Below are positions 8,411 to 17,158 of a stretch of DNA of 64,000 nucleotides, one piece after another. Under the pieces are notes generated by a model that made no database searches, was not told the DNA's origin, and saw only the letters and a program-made list of their open reading frames with translations. Each line of letters begins with the position of its first letter. Positions within the stretch are counted from its first letter, which is position 1. Source of the DNA: Allopusillimonas ginsengisoli (lineage in GTDB: Bacteria > Pseudomonadota > Gammaproteobacteria > Burkholderiales > Burkholderiaceae_B); NCBI RefSeq assembly GCF_004153455.1, contig NZ_SDQE01000005.1:124001-188000 (forward strand). The letters run 5' to 3'. The position numbers were made by a program, and so were the translations under genes.

Positions 8411-10728
8411 CAATCGACAAGCTCGGGTTCCGGACGCGAAGATGAAGAGTTGGTTCGACCGGGCTTGCCCGAATCATCGGGAAAAGTCAGCTCGACCTTA
8501 CCCTCGGCATCCAGCCCGACCTCGACATGCCCGCCGTCTACCAGGCGCCCGAACAACAACTCGTCCGCCAGGGCGCGTCGGATGGTGTCCTGGATAAGCC
8601 GCTGCATCGGACGCGCGCCCATGGTTGGATCGAAACCTTCTTTGGCAAGATGATCGCGCAGCGCCTGCGAAAACACGACCTCGACGCGCTTCTCGTGCAA
8701 CTGATCCTCAAGCTGCATCAGGAACTTGTCGACCACGCGCAAGATGATGTCCCGCGACAATGGCGTAAAACCGATGATGGCATCCAGGCGATTGCGGAAT
8801 TCGGGTGAGAACAGTCGTTTGATGTCGGCCATTTCGTCACCCGTTTTGGTTGGGGTGGCAAATCCGATGGTGGCCCGGTTCAGCGCATCGGCACCTGCGT
8901 TTGTCGTCATAACAATGATGACATTGCGGAAATCCGACTTGCGCCCGTTGTTGTCTGTAAGCGTGCCGTGGTCCATCACCTGAAGCAAGATATTGTAGAC
9001 GTCAGGGTGGGCCTTTTCGATTTCGTCGAGCAGCAACACGCAGTGCGGCTGCTTGCTGACTGCTTCGGTCAGCAAGCCCCCTTGGTCGTAGCCAACGTAT
9101 CCCGGCGGCGCACCGATCAGGCGCGAGACCGTGTGACGCTCCATATACTCGGACATATCGAACCGCAGCAACTCGATACCCAGCACGAACGCCAACTGGC
9201 GGGCAACTTCCGTCTTGCCGACCCCGGTTGGCCCGGAGAACAGGAAAGATCCGATGGGCTTGTCCGGGCGTCCCAAGCCTGAGCGCGCCATCTTGATGGC
9301 AGCAGCAAGCGCTTCGATGGCAGGATCCTGCCCAAACACGACAGTTTTCAGATCGCGATCCAGCGTCGCCAGCTTGTTGCGGTCGTCATGCGATACCGAC
9401 TGGGGCGGAATGCGCGCAATCTTGGCGACGGTGGCCTGGATCTCGGGTTTGCCTATGGTTTTCTTCTGGCGCGACCGGGGCAGCAGACGCTGTGCGGCGC
9501 CAGCCTCATCAATAACGTCGATGGCTTTGTCAGGAAGAAAACGATCGTTGATATACCGCGCGGCAAGCTCGGCGGCTGCGGTAATGGCGGCGCTTGAATA
9601 CCGCACGCCATGGTGAGCCTCGAAATGGCCCTTGAGCCCACGCAGGATCTGGACGGTTTGTTGAACCGTGGGCTCTGGCACATCGATTTTCTGGAATCGG
9701 CGCGACAGCGCGTGATCCTTCTCGAAAATGCCGCGATACTCGTTGTAGGTAGTCGCGCCCAGGCACTTGAGTTGCCCGGAAGACAGCGCCGGCTTGAGCA
9801 GGTTGGACGCATCCAGGGTTCCGCCCGAGGCCGAGCCGGCCCCGATCAAGGTATGGATCTCGTCAATGAAAAGCACCGCGTTGCTATTGTCCTTCAGGGA
9901 TTTGAGCACGCCCTTGAGACGCTGCTCGAAATCGCCGCGATATTTGGTTCCTGCCAGCAAGGCGCCCATGTCCAGCGCATAGACTTCAGCCTGCTTGAGA
10001 ATGTCCGGCACATCGCCCTTGGTAATACGCCATGCCAGGCCTTCGGCAATGGCCGTTTTGCCGACGCCTGCTTCGCCAACCAGCAGGGGGTTGTTCTTGC
10101 GACGGCGACACAATACCTGAATGACACGCTCAACCTCATGCTCGCGGCCGATCAGCGGATCAATGCGCCCGCGCCTGGCTTCGGAATTGAGGTCGGTCGC
10201 GTACAGCTCAAGCGGTGACTTCTGCTGATCCGACTTGGGCTCGTTTTCGCTGGCCTGAGCCTTGGCAGGTTCGACGGGCGGTTCGTCTGCCTGCTTTGTG
10301 ATGCCGTGCGACAAATAGTTGACGACATCCAGCCGGCTGACCCCTTGCTGCTGCAAGAAAAACACCGCATGGGAATCCTTTTCGCCATACATCGCGACGA
10401 GCACGTTGGCGCCGGTCACCGTATTCTTGTTGGAGTTGCCCGACGACACATGCATGATCGCGCGCTGGATCACACGCTGAAAGCCCAGCGTGGGCTGGGT
10501 GTCGACTTCTTCCTGACCGGGAAAGATAGGCGTGTTTTCCTTGATGAATTTACGCAGTTCCTGTCGCAGGATGTCGATATTGGCTGAGCACGCACGGAGC
10601 ACTTCCGCCGCCGCCGCATTGTCCAGCAACGATAGCAGCAGATGTTCCACGGTAATGAATTCATGTCGAGCGCTGCGGGCCTCAACAAATGCCATGTGCA
10701 GGCTGACTTCAAGTTCTTCAGAGATCAC
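8410..10728 (-). CDS. clpA: ClpA, ATP-dependent unfoldase subunit of ClpAP protease
   Basis: ClpA unfolds and feeds substrates to the ClpP peptidase; its N-domain docks the ClpS adaptor. The 772-residue protein has the usual layout. An N-terminal Clp repeat domain is at ~1-145. The first AAA+ module has Walker [10 protein letters not shown] (~215) and Walker [13 protein letters not shown]. The second AAA+ module has Walker [10 protein letters not shown] (~500) and [13 protein letters not shown]. The C-terminal D2-small domain includes [19 protein letters not shown]. It lies downstream of clpS with a 162-base gap and is followed without a gap by pqiA. The C-terminal ~30 residues ([19 protein letters not shown]) are a low-complexity tail. 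Confidence 0.97.
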   Translation of the reverse strand: MISEELEVSLHMAFVEARSARHEFITVEHLLLSLLDNAAAAEVLRACSANIDILRQELRKFIKENTPIFPGQEEVDTQPTLGFQRVIQRAIMHVSSGNSNKNTVTGANVLVAMYGEKDSHAVFFLQQQGVSRLDVVNYLSHGITKQADEPPVEPAKAQASENEPKSDQQKSPLELYATDLNSEARRGRIDPLIGREHEVERVIQVLCRRRKNNPLLVGEAGVGKTAIAEGLAWRITKGDVPDILKQAEVYALDMGALLAGTKYRGDFEQRLKGVLKSLKDNSNAVLFIDEIHTLIGAGSASGGTLDASNLLKPALSSGQLKCLGATTYNEYRGIFEKDHALSRRFQKIDVPEPTVQQTVQILRGLKGHFEAHHGVRYSSAAITAAAELAARYINDRFLPDKAIDVIDEAGAAQRLLPRSRQKKTIGKPEIQATVAKIARIPPQSVSHDDRNKLATLDRDLKTVVFGQDPAIEALAAAIKMARSGLGRPDKPIGSFLFSGPTGVGKTEVARQLAFVLGIELLRFDMSEYMERHTVSRLIGAPPGYVGYDQGGLLTEAVSKQPHCVLLLDEIEKAHPDVYNILLQVMDHGTLTDNNGRKSDFRNVIIVMTTNAGADALNRATIGFATPTKTGDEMADIKRLFSPEFRNRLDAIIGFTPLSRDIILRVVDKFLMQLEDQLHEKRVEVVFSQALRDHLAKEGFDPTMGARPMQRLIQDTIRRALADELLFGRLVDGGHVEVGLDAEGKVELTFPDDSGKPGRTNSSSSRPEPELVD

Positions 10729-10864
10729 GCTTCCTCCATACTTATCGGAGCGGACAACAATTCGATAAATCCTATTCTATGACTAAATCGACGTTGCGTA
10801 TCAATATTAATGAAAGGCCGTTGCGCAAAGGGGTTGAACACGGGCCGTTTCCTGCAAGAGCGAG

Positions 10865-10880
10865 GTCCGGAAAACCGGAC
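10865..10880. repeat. Short stem-loop between clpS and clpA
   Basis: GTCCGG and CCGGAC form a perfect 6-bp stem around a 4-base loop, 10 bases after the clpS stop. On the minus strand there is no T run on the exit side, so it is not an intrinsic terminator; it could instead stabilise or adjust the clpS-clpA message. Confidence 0.35.
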
Positions 10881-10890
10881 GAAAAATAGA

Positions 10891-11214
10891 TCAGGCATCC
10901 GGTGCGGGTTCCATGACACACTGCAGTGGATGCTGGCGCGCATGCGCCATCTGCCTCACCATTTCGACACGCGTGGCGGCAATATCGCGCGTGTAGATGC
11001 CGCATACGCCCCGGCCTTCGTGATGCACCTTGAGCATAATGCGCGCGGCTTCGTTTTCATCTTTACCGAAAATGCGCTGGAGAACAACCACTACAAATTC
11101 CATGGGGGTGTAGTCGTCATTGAGCAGCACGACCTGATACATCGGTGGCGGCGCGACCTTGGCCGGAAGCCGTTCCAGAACTGTAGCGCGTTGATTTTCG
11201 GTATGTGTAGCCAT
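10891..11214 (-). CDS. clpS: ClpS, ATP-dependent Clp protease adaptor
   Basis: ClpS binds the ClpA N-domain and delivers N-end-rule substrates to ClpAP. The 107-residue protein has the family signature [20 protein letters not shown] (residues ~21-40), followed by the hydrophobic-pocket region ([14 protein letters not shown]), [20 protein letters not shown] and the C-terminal HPLQCVMEP. It precedes clpA in the same direction, the normal order in Proteobacteria. The 162 bases upstream, shared with the divergent cold-shock gene, should hold both promoters, but I could not identify either with confidence. Confidence 0.96.
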   Translation of the reverse strand: MATHTENQRATVLERLPAKVAPPPMYQVVLLNDDYTPMEFVVVVLQRIFGKDENEAARIMLKVHHEGRGVCGIYTRDIAATRVEMVRQMAHARQHPLQCVMEPAPDA

Positions 11215-11376
11215 GAGTAAATACTAGTGGTTTCCATAGTTGACTAGGCATGGTCTAGTGCTCATCATCATAATATTCTGAGCGCCTGGAAGTTCTACAC
11301 ATGCCAGAATCCGCAGGCTAAAGGTAACCCTTGTAGTCGAGTTTCAATTTAACACTATTGTCGAGAGGCAGTCCGC

Positions 11377-11622
11377 ATGTCTGATTCAACCGCAACCTCC
11401 GAGCCCGGGGATACCCAGAAGCTGACCGGAACGGTCAAGTGGTTCAATGATGCCAAAGGGTTCGGCTTCATCACCCCGGATAACGGTGGTGAGGATCTTT
11501 TCGCTCACTTTTCCTCCATTCAGATGAATGGCTTCAAGACCCTCAAAGAAGGCCAGAAAGTCGCATTTGAAATCGCGCAAGGACCCAAAGGCAAGCAAGC
11601 ACTTAATATTACGGCAGCTTGA
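11377..11622 (+). CDS. Cold-shock domain protein (CspA family)
   Basis: An 81-residue single-domain nucleic-acid chaperone. After a ~15-residue acidic extension it has the cold-shock domain with [15 protein letters not shown] containing the RNP1-like KGFGFI, then [10 protein letters not shown] as the RNP2 equivalent, and [20 protein letters not shown]. Proteins of this family bind single-stranded RNA and DNA and melt secondary structure. A GAGG lies about nine bases before the ATG. The gene is divergent from clpS. It ends about 65 bases before a strong intrinsic terminator at 11688-11714. Confidence 0.93.
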   Translation: MSDSTATSEPGDTQKLTGTVKWFNDAKGFGFITPDNGGEDLFAHFSSIQMNGFKTLKEGQKVAFEIAQGPKGKQALNITAA

Positions 11623-11665
11623 TATTTTTCAAGGGCGTCCACCACCCATTTTTGCTTTAATAACA

Positions 11666-12157
11666 ATGTATAACGATTATCCAACCTCAGGGCTTCTTAG
11701 CCCTGTTTTTTTTTCTGCACGACGTAAACTGCAGATAATCGCCGGGTTTCTGGCGGGGCTGGCGGCCTTTCCGGCCATGGGACAGGCCATGCTTCTACCA
11801 ACGACGCAGTTGCTTGTCGGTGGCCAGTCAGTTCAGGCGGAAGTCGCCGCCACGGAGCAAAGCCGCAGCTATGGATTGATGAATCGCAGCGCACTGCCGG
11901 ACAACCATGGCATGCTGTTCGTCTTCGAGCATCCCGGCAACGTTTGCTTCTGGATGAAGGATACGCTGATTCCGCTATCCATTGCGTTTATCGATGAGCA
12001 GGGAAAAATCACCAATATCGAGAACATGCAGCCGCAATCACTGACATCGCACTGCCCTGTGAGGCCGATCCGCTACGCCCTGGAAATGGAACAAGGATGG
12101 TTCTCAGCCCGACAGATCGGCCCGGGCACGGTCGTGGAGAATCTGCCCAGGCCTTGA
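11666..12157 (+). CDS. DUF192 family secreted protein, start uncertain
   Basis: This is a DUF192 protein, function not known. Visible family blocks are SRSYGLMNRSALPDNHGMLF, CFWMKDTLIPLSIAFID and VRPIRYALEMEQGWF. A signal peptide is evident: RRK followed by LQIIAGFLAGLAAFPAMGQA, so the product is probably periplasmic. The only in-frame ATG upstream of the signal peptide is at 11666 (163 residues). It has no clear ribosome-binding site, and the cold-shock gene's terminator (11688-11714) would lie inside codons 8-17. Between that terminator and the signal peptide no ATG, GTG or TTG occurs in frame. Either the gene is read through the terminator or it uses a non-standard start. The 3' end nearly touches the convergent thiolase gene. 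Confidence 0.75.
   Translation: MYNDYPTSGLLSPVFFSARRKLQIIAGFLAGLAAFPAMGQAMLLPTTQLLVGGQSVQAEVAATEQSRSYGLMNRSALPDNHGMLFVFEHPGNVCFWMKDTLIPLSIAFIDEQGKITNIENMQPQSLTSHCPVRPIRYALEMEQGWFSARQIGPGTVVENLPRP
11688..11714 (+). terminator. Intrinsic terminator of the cold-shock gene
   Basis: CAGGGCT (11688-11694) and AGCCCTG (11699-11705) form a perfect 7-bp stem around TCTT, followed by nine T residues. This is a textbook Rho-independent terminator. It overlaps the 5' end of the downstream DUF192 reading frame if that uses the ATG at 11666. Confidence 0.85.
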
Positions 12158-12163
12158 ATCGTT

Positions 12164-13369
12164 TCAGACTTTTTCGAGAATAACGGCGATGCCTTGGCCA
12201 ACACCAATACACATGGTGCACAAGGCGTAGCGGCCGCCGCCGCGATGCAGTTGATGGACCGCGGTCAGGGCCAGGCGCGCACCGCTGGCACCCAGGGGAT
12301 GGCCCAAGGCGATGGCCCCACCATTGGGGTTGACACGCGGATCGTCGTCCGCCACGCCCAGCATCCGCATGACAGCCAACCCCTGGGCGGCAAACGCTTC
12401 GTTCAGCTCAATGACGTCCATCTGATCAATACTCAGGCCGGCCAGCGCCAGCACCTTTTGCGCCGCGGGCGCGGGGCCTATGCCCATGATGCGGGGCTCC
12501 ACCCCTGCCATCGCCATGGCGACCACGCGAGCGCGCGGCGTGAGGCCGTGCCTGGCCGCAGCCTCTTCGGAAGCGACCAGCATGGCGCATGCGCCATCGT
12601 TCACGCCTGAGGCGTTTCCAGCCGTAACCGTGCCATCTGCACGAACAATAGGCTTGAGCCGCGCCAAAGCTTCGGAGGTAGTTTCACGGGGATGCTCGTC
12701 GCGATCGACCACAACCGGATCGCCCTTGCGCTGAGGAATATGAACAGGCGTGATTTCGTCCGCAAAGTAGCCCGCCTGCTGTGCGGCCGCAGTCTTGCGC
12801 TGGCTGGCCAACGCAAAGGCGTCCTGGTCTTCGCGGCTGACCTTGAACTGATCGGCCACGTTTTCTGCCGTTTCGGGCATGGAATCGACCCCATAGTGTT
12901 CCTTGAGCTGGCGATTGACGAAACGCCAGCCTATGGTGGTGTCGTAAATGGCGGCGCTGCGCGAAAACGCTGCATCGGCTTTGCCCATCACAAAAGGCGC
13001 ACGAGACATGCTTTCAACGCCGCCCGCCAATATCAGACCGGCGTCACCCGCGCGAATCGCCCGGGCAGCCGACCCGACGGCATCCAGCCCGGAACCACAC
13101 AAGCGATTGATCGTTGCGCCAGGCACGTCAACAGGCAATCCGGCCAGCAAGACGGCCATGCGCGCAACGTTGCGGTTGTCTTCACCTGCCTGATTGGCAC
13201 AACCCATCAGGGCGTCGTCCAGCGACGCCCAGTCTACCCCAGGGTTGCGCTGCGCCAGCGCCTTGATGGGGATGGCGGCCAGATCGTCGGTGCGCACAGG
13301 CGCCAGTGCGCCGCCATAGCGGCCAAAAGGAGTGCGAATCGCGTCGCAGATGAATGCTTGTCTCGTCAT
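12164..13369 (-). CDS. pcaF: Acetyl-CoA acyltransferase, probably 3-oxoadipyl-CoA thiolase type
   Basis: A 401-residue thiolase of the acetyl-CoA C-acyltransferase family. The nucleophilic Cys is in [13 protein letters not shown] (about residue 90), the His in [14 protein letters not shown] and the second Cys in [12 protein letters not shown]. The segment [20 protein letters not shown] is characteristic of PcaF, which cleaves 3-oxoadipyl-CoA to succinyl-CoA and acetyl-CoA in the beta-ketoadipate pathway. No other pca gene is nearby, so a role in another CoA pathway is possible. The start at 13369 follows GGAATTCTTC and matches the thiolase N-terminus ([15 protein letters not shown]); a longer frame upstream has no support. 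Confidence 0.85.
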   Translation of the reverse strand: MTRQAFICDAIRTPFGRYGGALAPVRTDDLAAIPIKALAQRNPGVDWASLDDALMGCANQAGEDNRNVARMAVLLAGLPVDVPGATINRLCGSGLDAVGSAARAIRAGDAGLILAGGVESMSRAPFVMGKADAAFSRSAAIYDTTIGWRFVNRQLKEHYGVDSMPETAENVADQFKVSREDQDAFALASQRKTAAAQQAGYFADEITPVHIPQRKGDPVVVDRDEHPRETTSEALARLKPIVRADGTVTAGNASGVNDGACAMLVASEEAAARHGLTPRARVVAMAMAGVEPRIMGIGPAPAAQKVLALAGLSIDQMDVIELNEAFAAQGLAVMRMLGVADDDPRVNPNGGAIALGHPLGASGARLALTAVHQLHRGGGRYALCTMCIGVGQGIAVILEKV

Positions 13370-13525
13370 GAAGAATTCCAGCGGCCTGTCGACCGTAACG
13401 GTAGTAAGTAATATGGTAGCGCAACCGATATGACGCCAATCCTGGCCCGGACAGAGCGTCCGCACAACGGGCGGTTTTTAGACACGGGATGCGCTCAAGG
13501 GCTGTTCTTGTTTCGTAGTGCCCGC

Positions 13526-13564
13526 GAAAAAGGCCAGCAATCCTCTGACAGAAGCGCTGGCCTT
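13526..13564 (-). terminator. Probable intrinsic terminator downstream of sodB
   Basis: Read on the minus strand, AAGGCCAGC (complement of 13556-13564) pairs with GCTGGCCTT (complement of 13530-13538) to give a 9-bp stem followed by TTTTTC. It lies about 55 bases after the sodB stop. The loop is long (17 bases). Confidence 0.65.
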
Positions 13565-13619
13565 GTGAATGTGCCTGCTTATTCAGGAGGCATACCGATT
13601 CGGGACGAATGCCCGATGA

Positions 13620-14198
13620 TTAACCCAGGTTGCTTGCGGCAAACTCCCAGTTGACCAGGTTCCAAAAGCTCTCGAGGTACTTGGGACGGGCATTGCGATA
13701 GTCAATGTAATAGGCGTGTTCCCAGACATCACAGGTCAGCAGCGGAACATCGGATGTTGTCAGCGGCGTGGCTGCGTTGCTGGTGTTGACGATATCCAGG
13801 GAGCCATCTGTCTTCTTGACGAGCCAGGTCCAGCCTGAACCAAAATTGCCGGCGGCAGAGGCGTTGAAAGCGGACTTGAAGTCCTCGACACTGCCCCACT
13901 TGGCCTTGATGCCCTCGAGCAGCGCGCCGGTGGGCTCACCGCCACCATTGGGCGACATACAGTTCCAGTAAAAAGTGTGGTTCCAGACCTGAGCGGCGTT
14001 GTTGAATACCCCGCCGGAAGCCTTCTTGATGATGTCCTCGAGCGAAGACGATTCGAACTCGGTACCTTCGATCTGCTTGTTCAGGTTGGTCACGTATGCC
14101 TGATGGTGCTTGCCGTAGTGGTATTCGAGCGTTTCCTTGGAAATGGTGGGAGCCAGAGCATCAAGCGCATAGGGAAGCTGGGGAAGCGTAAAAGCCAT
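13620..14198 (-). CDS. sodB: Superoxide dismutase, iron type
   Basis: SodB dismutates superoxide in the cytoplasm. The 192-residue protein begins [17 protein letters not shown] as in other bacterial Fe-SODs. Metal ligands are visible as His in [11 protein letters not shown] (~27), His in VWNHTFYW (~75), and Asp and His in [12 protein letters not shown] (~158 and 162). The Gln in [13 protein letters not shown], in the position of E. coli SodB Gln69, favours the iron type over the manganese type. The start at 14198 is preceded by GAAGGAATTGAAC, a good ribosome-binding site; an ATG two codons earlier is less well placed. Confidence 0.95.
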   Translation of the reverse strand: MAFTLPQLPYALDALAPTISKETLEYHYGKHHQAYVTNLNKQIEGTEFESSSLEDIIKKASGGVFNNAAQVWNHTFYWNCMSPNGGGEPTGALLEGIKAKWGSVEDFKSAFNASAAGNFGSGWTWLVKKTDGSLDIVNTSNAATPLTTSDVPLLTCDVWEHAYYIDYRNARPKYLESFWNLVNWEFAASNLG

Positions 14199-14298
14199 GT
14201 TCAATTCCTTCTAAAAAGCGATACAGGGTACCGAAAAAAAACGATCAGGCGTGTCCCGCCGAGCAACACGGAAATCGCCGCAACGTTCTGTAGCGGCG

Positions 14299-15666
14299 TT
14301 AAAGCAAGCCGTGTGCCTGGAGAACCCGCACCTGCAGCCCGCCTTTGCCCAGTTCGATGCCAAGCGGGTCACCAATCTTTAAGTCTAACGCATTTTTTAC
14401 AATAATCCCGTCTTGCGTACGCACTATTGCATAGCCACGGTCAAGGATGTTGCGCGGGTCAAGCGCTCGCAGGGTCTGCGTGACTGCAGCCACACGATGC
14501 CCGCGCTGATCAAGCAGGCGCCGCATGCTGGCGGCCAGCGCGATGTGCTGACGTTCGAGCTGAGCCCGCATCCCATCCACAGCCGGAAGATTGCGCGCCA
14601 GCCGACTGGTCGCGGCGTTCAGCCGGGCCACTCTGACCGCTTGCGGCTGTGTGGCCGCGCGGGCCATCCGGTTGCACAGGCCCTGCAGCTTCTCCGCCTG
14701 TTGGCGCAAACGCTGCTGCGGCGAGACGAGCGAGGCAACCGTGCGGTCGAGACGCAACGATGCCAGCTCCAGCAGCCGTGCCTGCCGGACAACCAGCGCG
14801 CGGGTGGTGCCGCTCAGTTGCTCTAGGCAGGCGGCGCGGCTGCGGCAGCAAAGTTCAGCGGCGGCCGTCGGTGTTGGCGCACGTACATCAGCCACGAAAT
14901 CAGCAATGGTGAAGTCTGTTTCGTGCCCGACGCCGCTGACAACCGGTATCGGGCTGGCTGCAATGACACGTGCCAATGCCTCGTCGTTGAAACTCCATAA
15001 GTCCTCGAGGCTGCCCCCACCACGCACCAGCAGCAGTGTTTCGACCTCTGCGCGCGCAATCGCGTCGCGCAGCGCCTGGCACAACTGCCCCGCGGCAGCC
15101 GGACCCTGTACTGGCGCCGGGTAAATAATGACTTGCACGTGCGGCGCGCGGCGGGCCAACGCCGACAATACATCCCGCAAGGCAGCAGCGGCCAGCGAGG
15201 TCACTACGCCAACCTTGCGCGGCATGGCAGGCAACGACCGCTTGCGTTCCTGTGCAAACAGGCCTTCGGCGGACAGCTTTTCCTTGAGCGCCAGAAACGC
15301 CTGATGCAAGTCGCCCCGCCCCGCGCGACGCAAGGCCTCTACCTGTACTTGATAATCTCCACGCGGTTCGTAAAGGGTGACGCTCACCCTGAATTCGCAT
15401 TTCTCCCCCACCTTGGGCACAAAACCTACCGCCTGCGCCCGCCCTCTGAACATGACGGCACGCACCATCGCGCCTTCGTCCTTGATCGAAAAATACCAAT
15501 GGCCGGACGCCGCCTGCGTGAAATTGGAGATTTCCCCACTTATCCAGACACGGGCGAACGCGCCCTGCAACAACTCACCCACTCGCCGATTCAGTTGCGT
15601 GACGGTCCAGACTTCCTGTTCTGGCTGCATCGTCTCTGTACGCGGAAACTCGTCATTTACCATCAT
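14299..15666 (-). CDS. xseA: Exodeoxyribonuclease VII large subunit
   Basis: XseA, with XseB, degrades single-stranded DNA to acid-insoluble then acid-soluble oligonucleotides. The N-terminal OB-fold shows VWISGEISNFTQAASGHWYF. The catalytic domain has RKVGVVTSLAAAALRDVLSAL, VRGGGSLEDLWSFNDEALAR and VSGVGHETDFTIADFVADVRAPTPTAAAEL. Then comes a long helical coiled region and the C-terminal LDRGYAIVRTQDG. The start is uncertain: ATGs at 15666, 15663 and 15630 are all possible and none has a strong ribosome-binding site; comparison with E. coli XseA, where about nine residues precede the OB-fold, would also allow 15630. xseB is not in the window. Confidence 0.93.
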   Translation of the reverse strand: MMVNDEFPRTETMQPEQEVWTVTQLNRRVGELLQGAFARVWISGEISNFTQAASGHWYFSIKDEGAMVRAVMFRGRAQAVGFVPKVGEKCEFRVSVTLYEPRGDYQVQVEALRRAGRGDLHQAFLALKEKLSAEGLFAQERKRSLPAMPRKVGVVTSLAAAALRDVLSALARRAPHVQVIIYPAPVQGPAAAGQLCQALRDAIARAEVETLLLVRGGGSLEDLWSFNDEALARVIAASPIPVVSGVGHETDFTIADFVADVRAPTPTAAAELCCRSRAACLEQLSGTTRALVVRQARLLELASLRLDRTVASLVSPQQRLRQQAEKLQGLCNRMARAATQPQAVRVARLNAATSRLARNLPAVDGMRAQLERQHIALAASMRRLLDQRGHRVAAVTQTLRALDPRNILDRGYAIVRTQDGIIVKNALDLKIGDPLGIELGKGGLQVRVLQAHGLL

Positions 15667-16129
15667 TCTGTCCACAGAGAAATTGTTCCTGTCAAATTGT
15701 TGAAATATCAATCTAATTCAAGCACATGATTAACTTTTGCTTTAATTTGCAGCCCTAACCTATTGATAATTAAAAATATACCAAAAAGTTCCGTATTGAG
15801 TCCAAATTAGCCACCGAACCTCAAGCGCCGATGAACAGTGGATGTTGAGGAAGTTTTACACAGAATTATCCACAGATTCTGTGGATACCGTCGCCAAAGC
15901 CTTCACTGACGCCAATTCGAGTGCTGTCAATCAGCATAGATAAGCCTTACCGCCGATCGAACGCTCAAAGTCAGCCGGGCATGCGCTTTGCGAGCGCTCT
16001 CCGAACACCTACCAACGGCGTAGGCCAATGTATGTAACAGTGATTGTAGTCCCAGCCATCAGCAAGTTGCGGCGGCAAGCGGGTAAAATGCGCCCTTGGC
16101 TGAACACTTTCCCGCTGGCGGAGGCGATC
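15667..16129. other. 463-base non-coding region between xseA and exbB with DnaA boxes
   Basis: No credible gene lies here. The part at 15700-15800 is AT-rich (TTGATAATTAAAAATATACC), unlike the GC-rich surroundings. It is followed by a DnaA-box cluster at 15854-15888. The remainder should hold the promoters of the divergent xseA and exbB genes, which I cannot place. Confidence 0.6.
15854..15888. promoter_or_regulatory. Cluster of three DnaA-box-like 9-mers
   Basis: TTTTACACA (15854-15862) fits TTWTNCACA, TTATCCACA (15866-15874) is the perfect consensus DnaA box, and TGTGGATAC (15880-15888) is the complement of GTATCCACA, one mismatch from consensus. The last two form a 10-bp inverted repeat, TATCCACAGA and TCTGTGGATA, around one base. 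DnaA binding is inferred from the consensus only. No dnaA, dnaN or rpmH is in the window, so this is not evidence for the chromosomal origin. Confidence 0.55.
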
Positions 16130-16738
16130 TTGCTCGACATCATTCACGCGGCCGGCTGGCCGATATGGCTGCTGGTGGCCACCTCTGTTCTGGGTATGGC
16201 GCTGATCATTGAGCGGTTCATGTCTCTGCGTGCCAGTGTGGTCTTTCCCAGACGGTTGCCTGGTCAGGCCCTGGACATGCTGCGCCAAGGACAGATCAAC
16301 AGCGAAGCCCTCACCAGGCTCTCGGATCAGGCGCCGCTCGGCCACGTGCTGGCCGAGATCCTGATGAATCGCGATGAAAGCAATGCCTACCGCGTCGCAG
16401 CGGCCGAAGACGCCGGAAAAGACGTTGCGTATCAGCTCAATCGCTACCTGCCGGCACTGGCCACCATCGCCGTGGTCGCCCCGCTGATGGGGCTGTTCGG
16501 CACCGTCGTTGGCATGATAGAAATCTTTGCCTCCTACACGCCTCAGGGGGGCGATCCGTCGCAATTGGCGCGCGGCATTTCCATCGCCTTGTACAACACT
16601 GGCTTCGGCATCATTATTGCCATTCCGGCGCTGATTTTTCACCGCTATTTCCGCTCCCGCGTGGACCATTATCTGCATCGCATGGAACGGGAGGCAAGCG
16701 CGCTGAACCGCATCATCAATCGGGGGGCGGGACGATGA
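16130..16738 (+). CDS. exbB: ExbB/TolQ-type proton channel protein
   Basis: A 202-residue MotA/TolQ/ExbB proton-channel subunit of the inner membrane that works with ExbD to energise a TonB-like or lipid-export process. It shows an N-terminal membrane helix (WPIWLLVATSVLGMALIIERF), a cytoplasmic loop, then two helices (LATIAVVAPLMGLFGTVVGMIE and ISIALYNTGFGIIIAIPALIF) with the family motif. I chose the TTG at 16130: it has a perfect GGAGG five bases upstream and gives LDIIHAAGWP, matching the usual N-terminus. The in-frame ATGs at 16028 and 16088 lack a site. It overlaps exbD by four bases. Confidence 0.9.
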   Translation: MLDIIHAAGWPIWLLVATSVLGMALIIERFMSLRASVVFPRRLPGQALDMLRQGQINSEALTRLSDQAPLGHVLAEILMNRDESNAYRVAAAEDAGKDVAYQLNRYLPALATIAVVAPLMGLFGTVVGMIEIFASYTPQGGDPSQLARGISIALYNTGFGIIIAIPALIFHRYFRSRVDHYLHRMEREASALNRIINRGAGR

Positions 16739-17145
16739 ATTTCCGGCGCGGGCGCGACGACGATGATATCGAGATAAACCTGATCCCATTGATCGATGTC
16801 CTGCTGGTCATTCTCATCTTTCTTGCGGCCACGACTTCCTTCACGCATTACAACCAGATGAAGCTTCAGTTGCCGCAAGCCAGCGCCGACGCCTTAACGC
16901 CCGACGCTCTCAACCTGGCCATCAGCCAGGAAGGCCTGTACGCACTCAATGGGCAATTGCTCTCCGACACCGACGCGCGCGAGATCGCCGACGCGCTGCG
17001 CGCCGCGGCGTCTGGGCACAAAGATGCCGTACTTGTCATCAATGCCGATAGTCAGGCCAGCCACGGCGCGGTGGTGCGGGCCATGGAAGCGGCACGCCTG
17101 GCCGGTCTGTCGCGGGTCAACTTTGCCACCCAAGCCCCGCAATGA
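16735..17145 (+). CDS. exbD: ExbD/TolR-type biopolymer transport protein
   Basis: A 136-residue ExbD family protein: a short cytoplasmic N-terminus (MNFRRGRDDDDIEINLIPLI), one membrane helix carrying the conserved Asp (LIDVLLVILIFLAATT) and a periplasmic domain ending DSQASHGAVVRAMEAARLAG. It pairs with ExbB to use the proton gradient. The start codon overlaps the exbB stop (ATGA). In betaproteobacteria this pair is often placed directly before lpxK, as here. Confidence 0.92.
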   Translation: MNFRRGRDDDDIEINLIPLIDVLLVILIFLAATTSFTHYNQMKLQLPQASADALTPDALNLAISQEGLYALNGQLLSDTDAREIADALRAAASGHKDAVLVINADSQASHGAVVRAMEAARLAGLSRVNFATQAPQ

Positions 17146-17158
17146 TAGGGTTGTCCGC

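Noticed and set aside
15700-15900. Chromosomal replication origin
   Set aside because: DnaA boxes and an AT-rich stretch are present, but there are only three boxes and no dnaA, dnaN, rpmH or other origin marker nearby.
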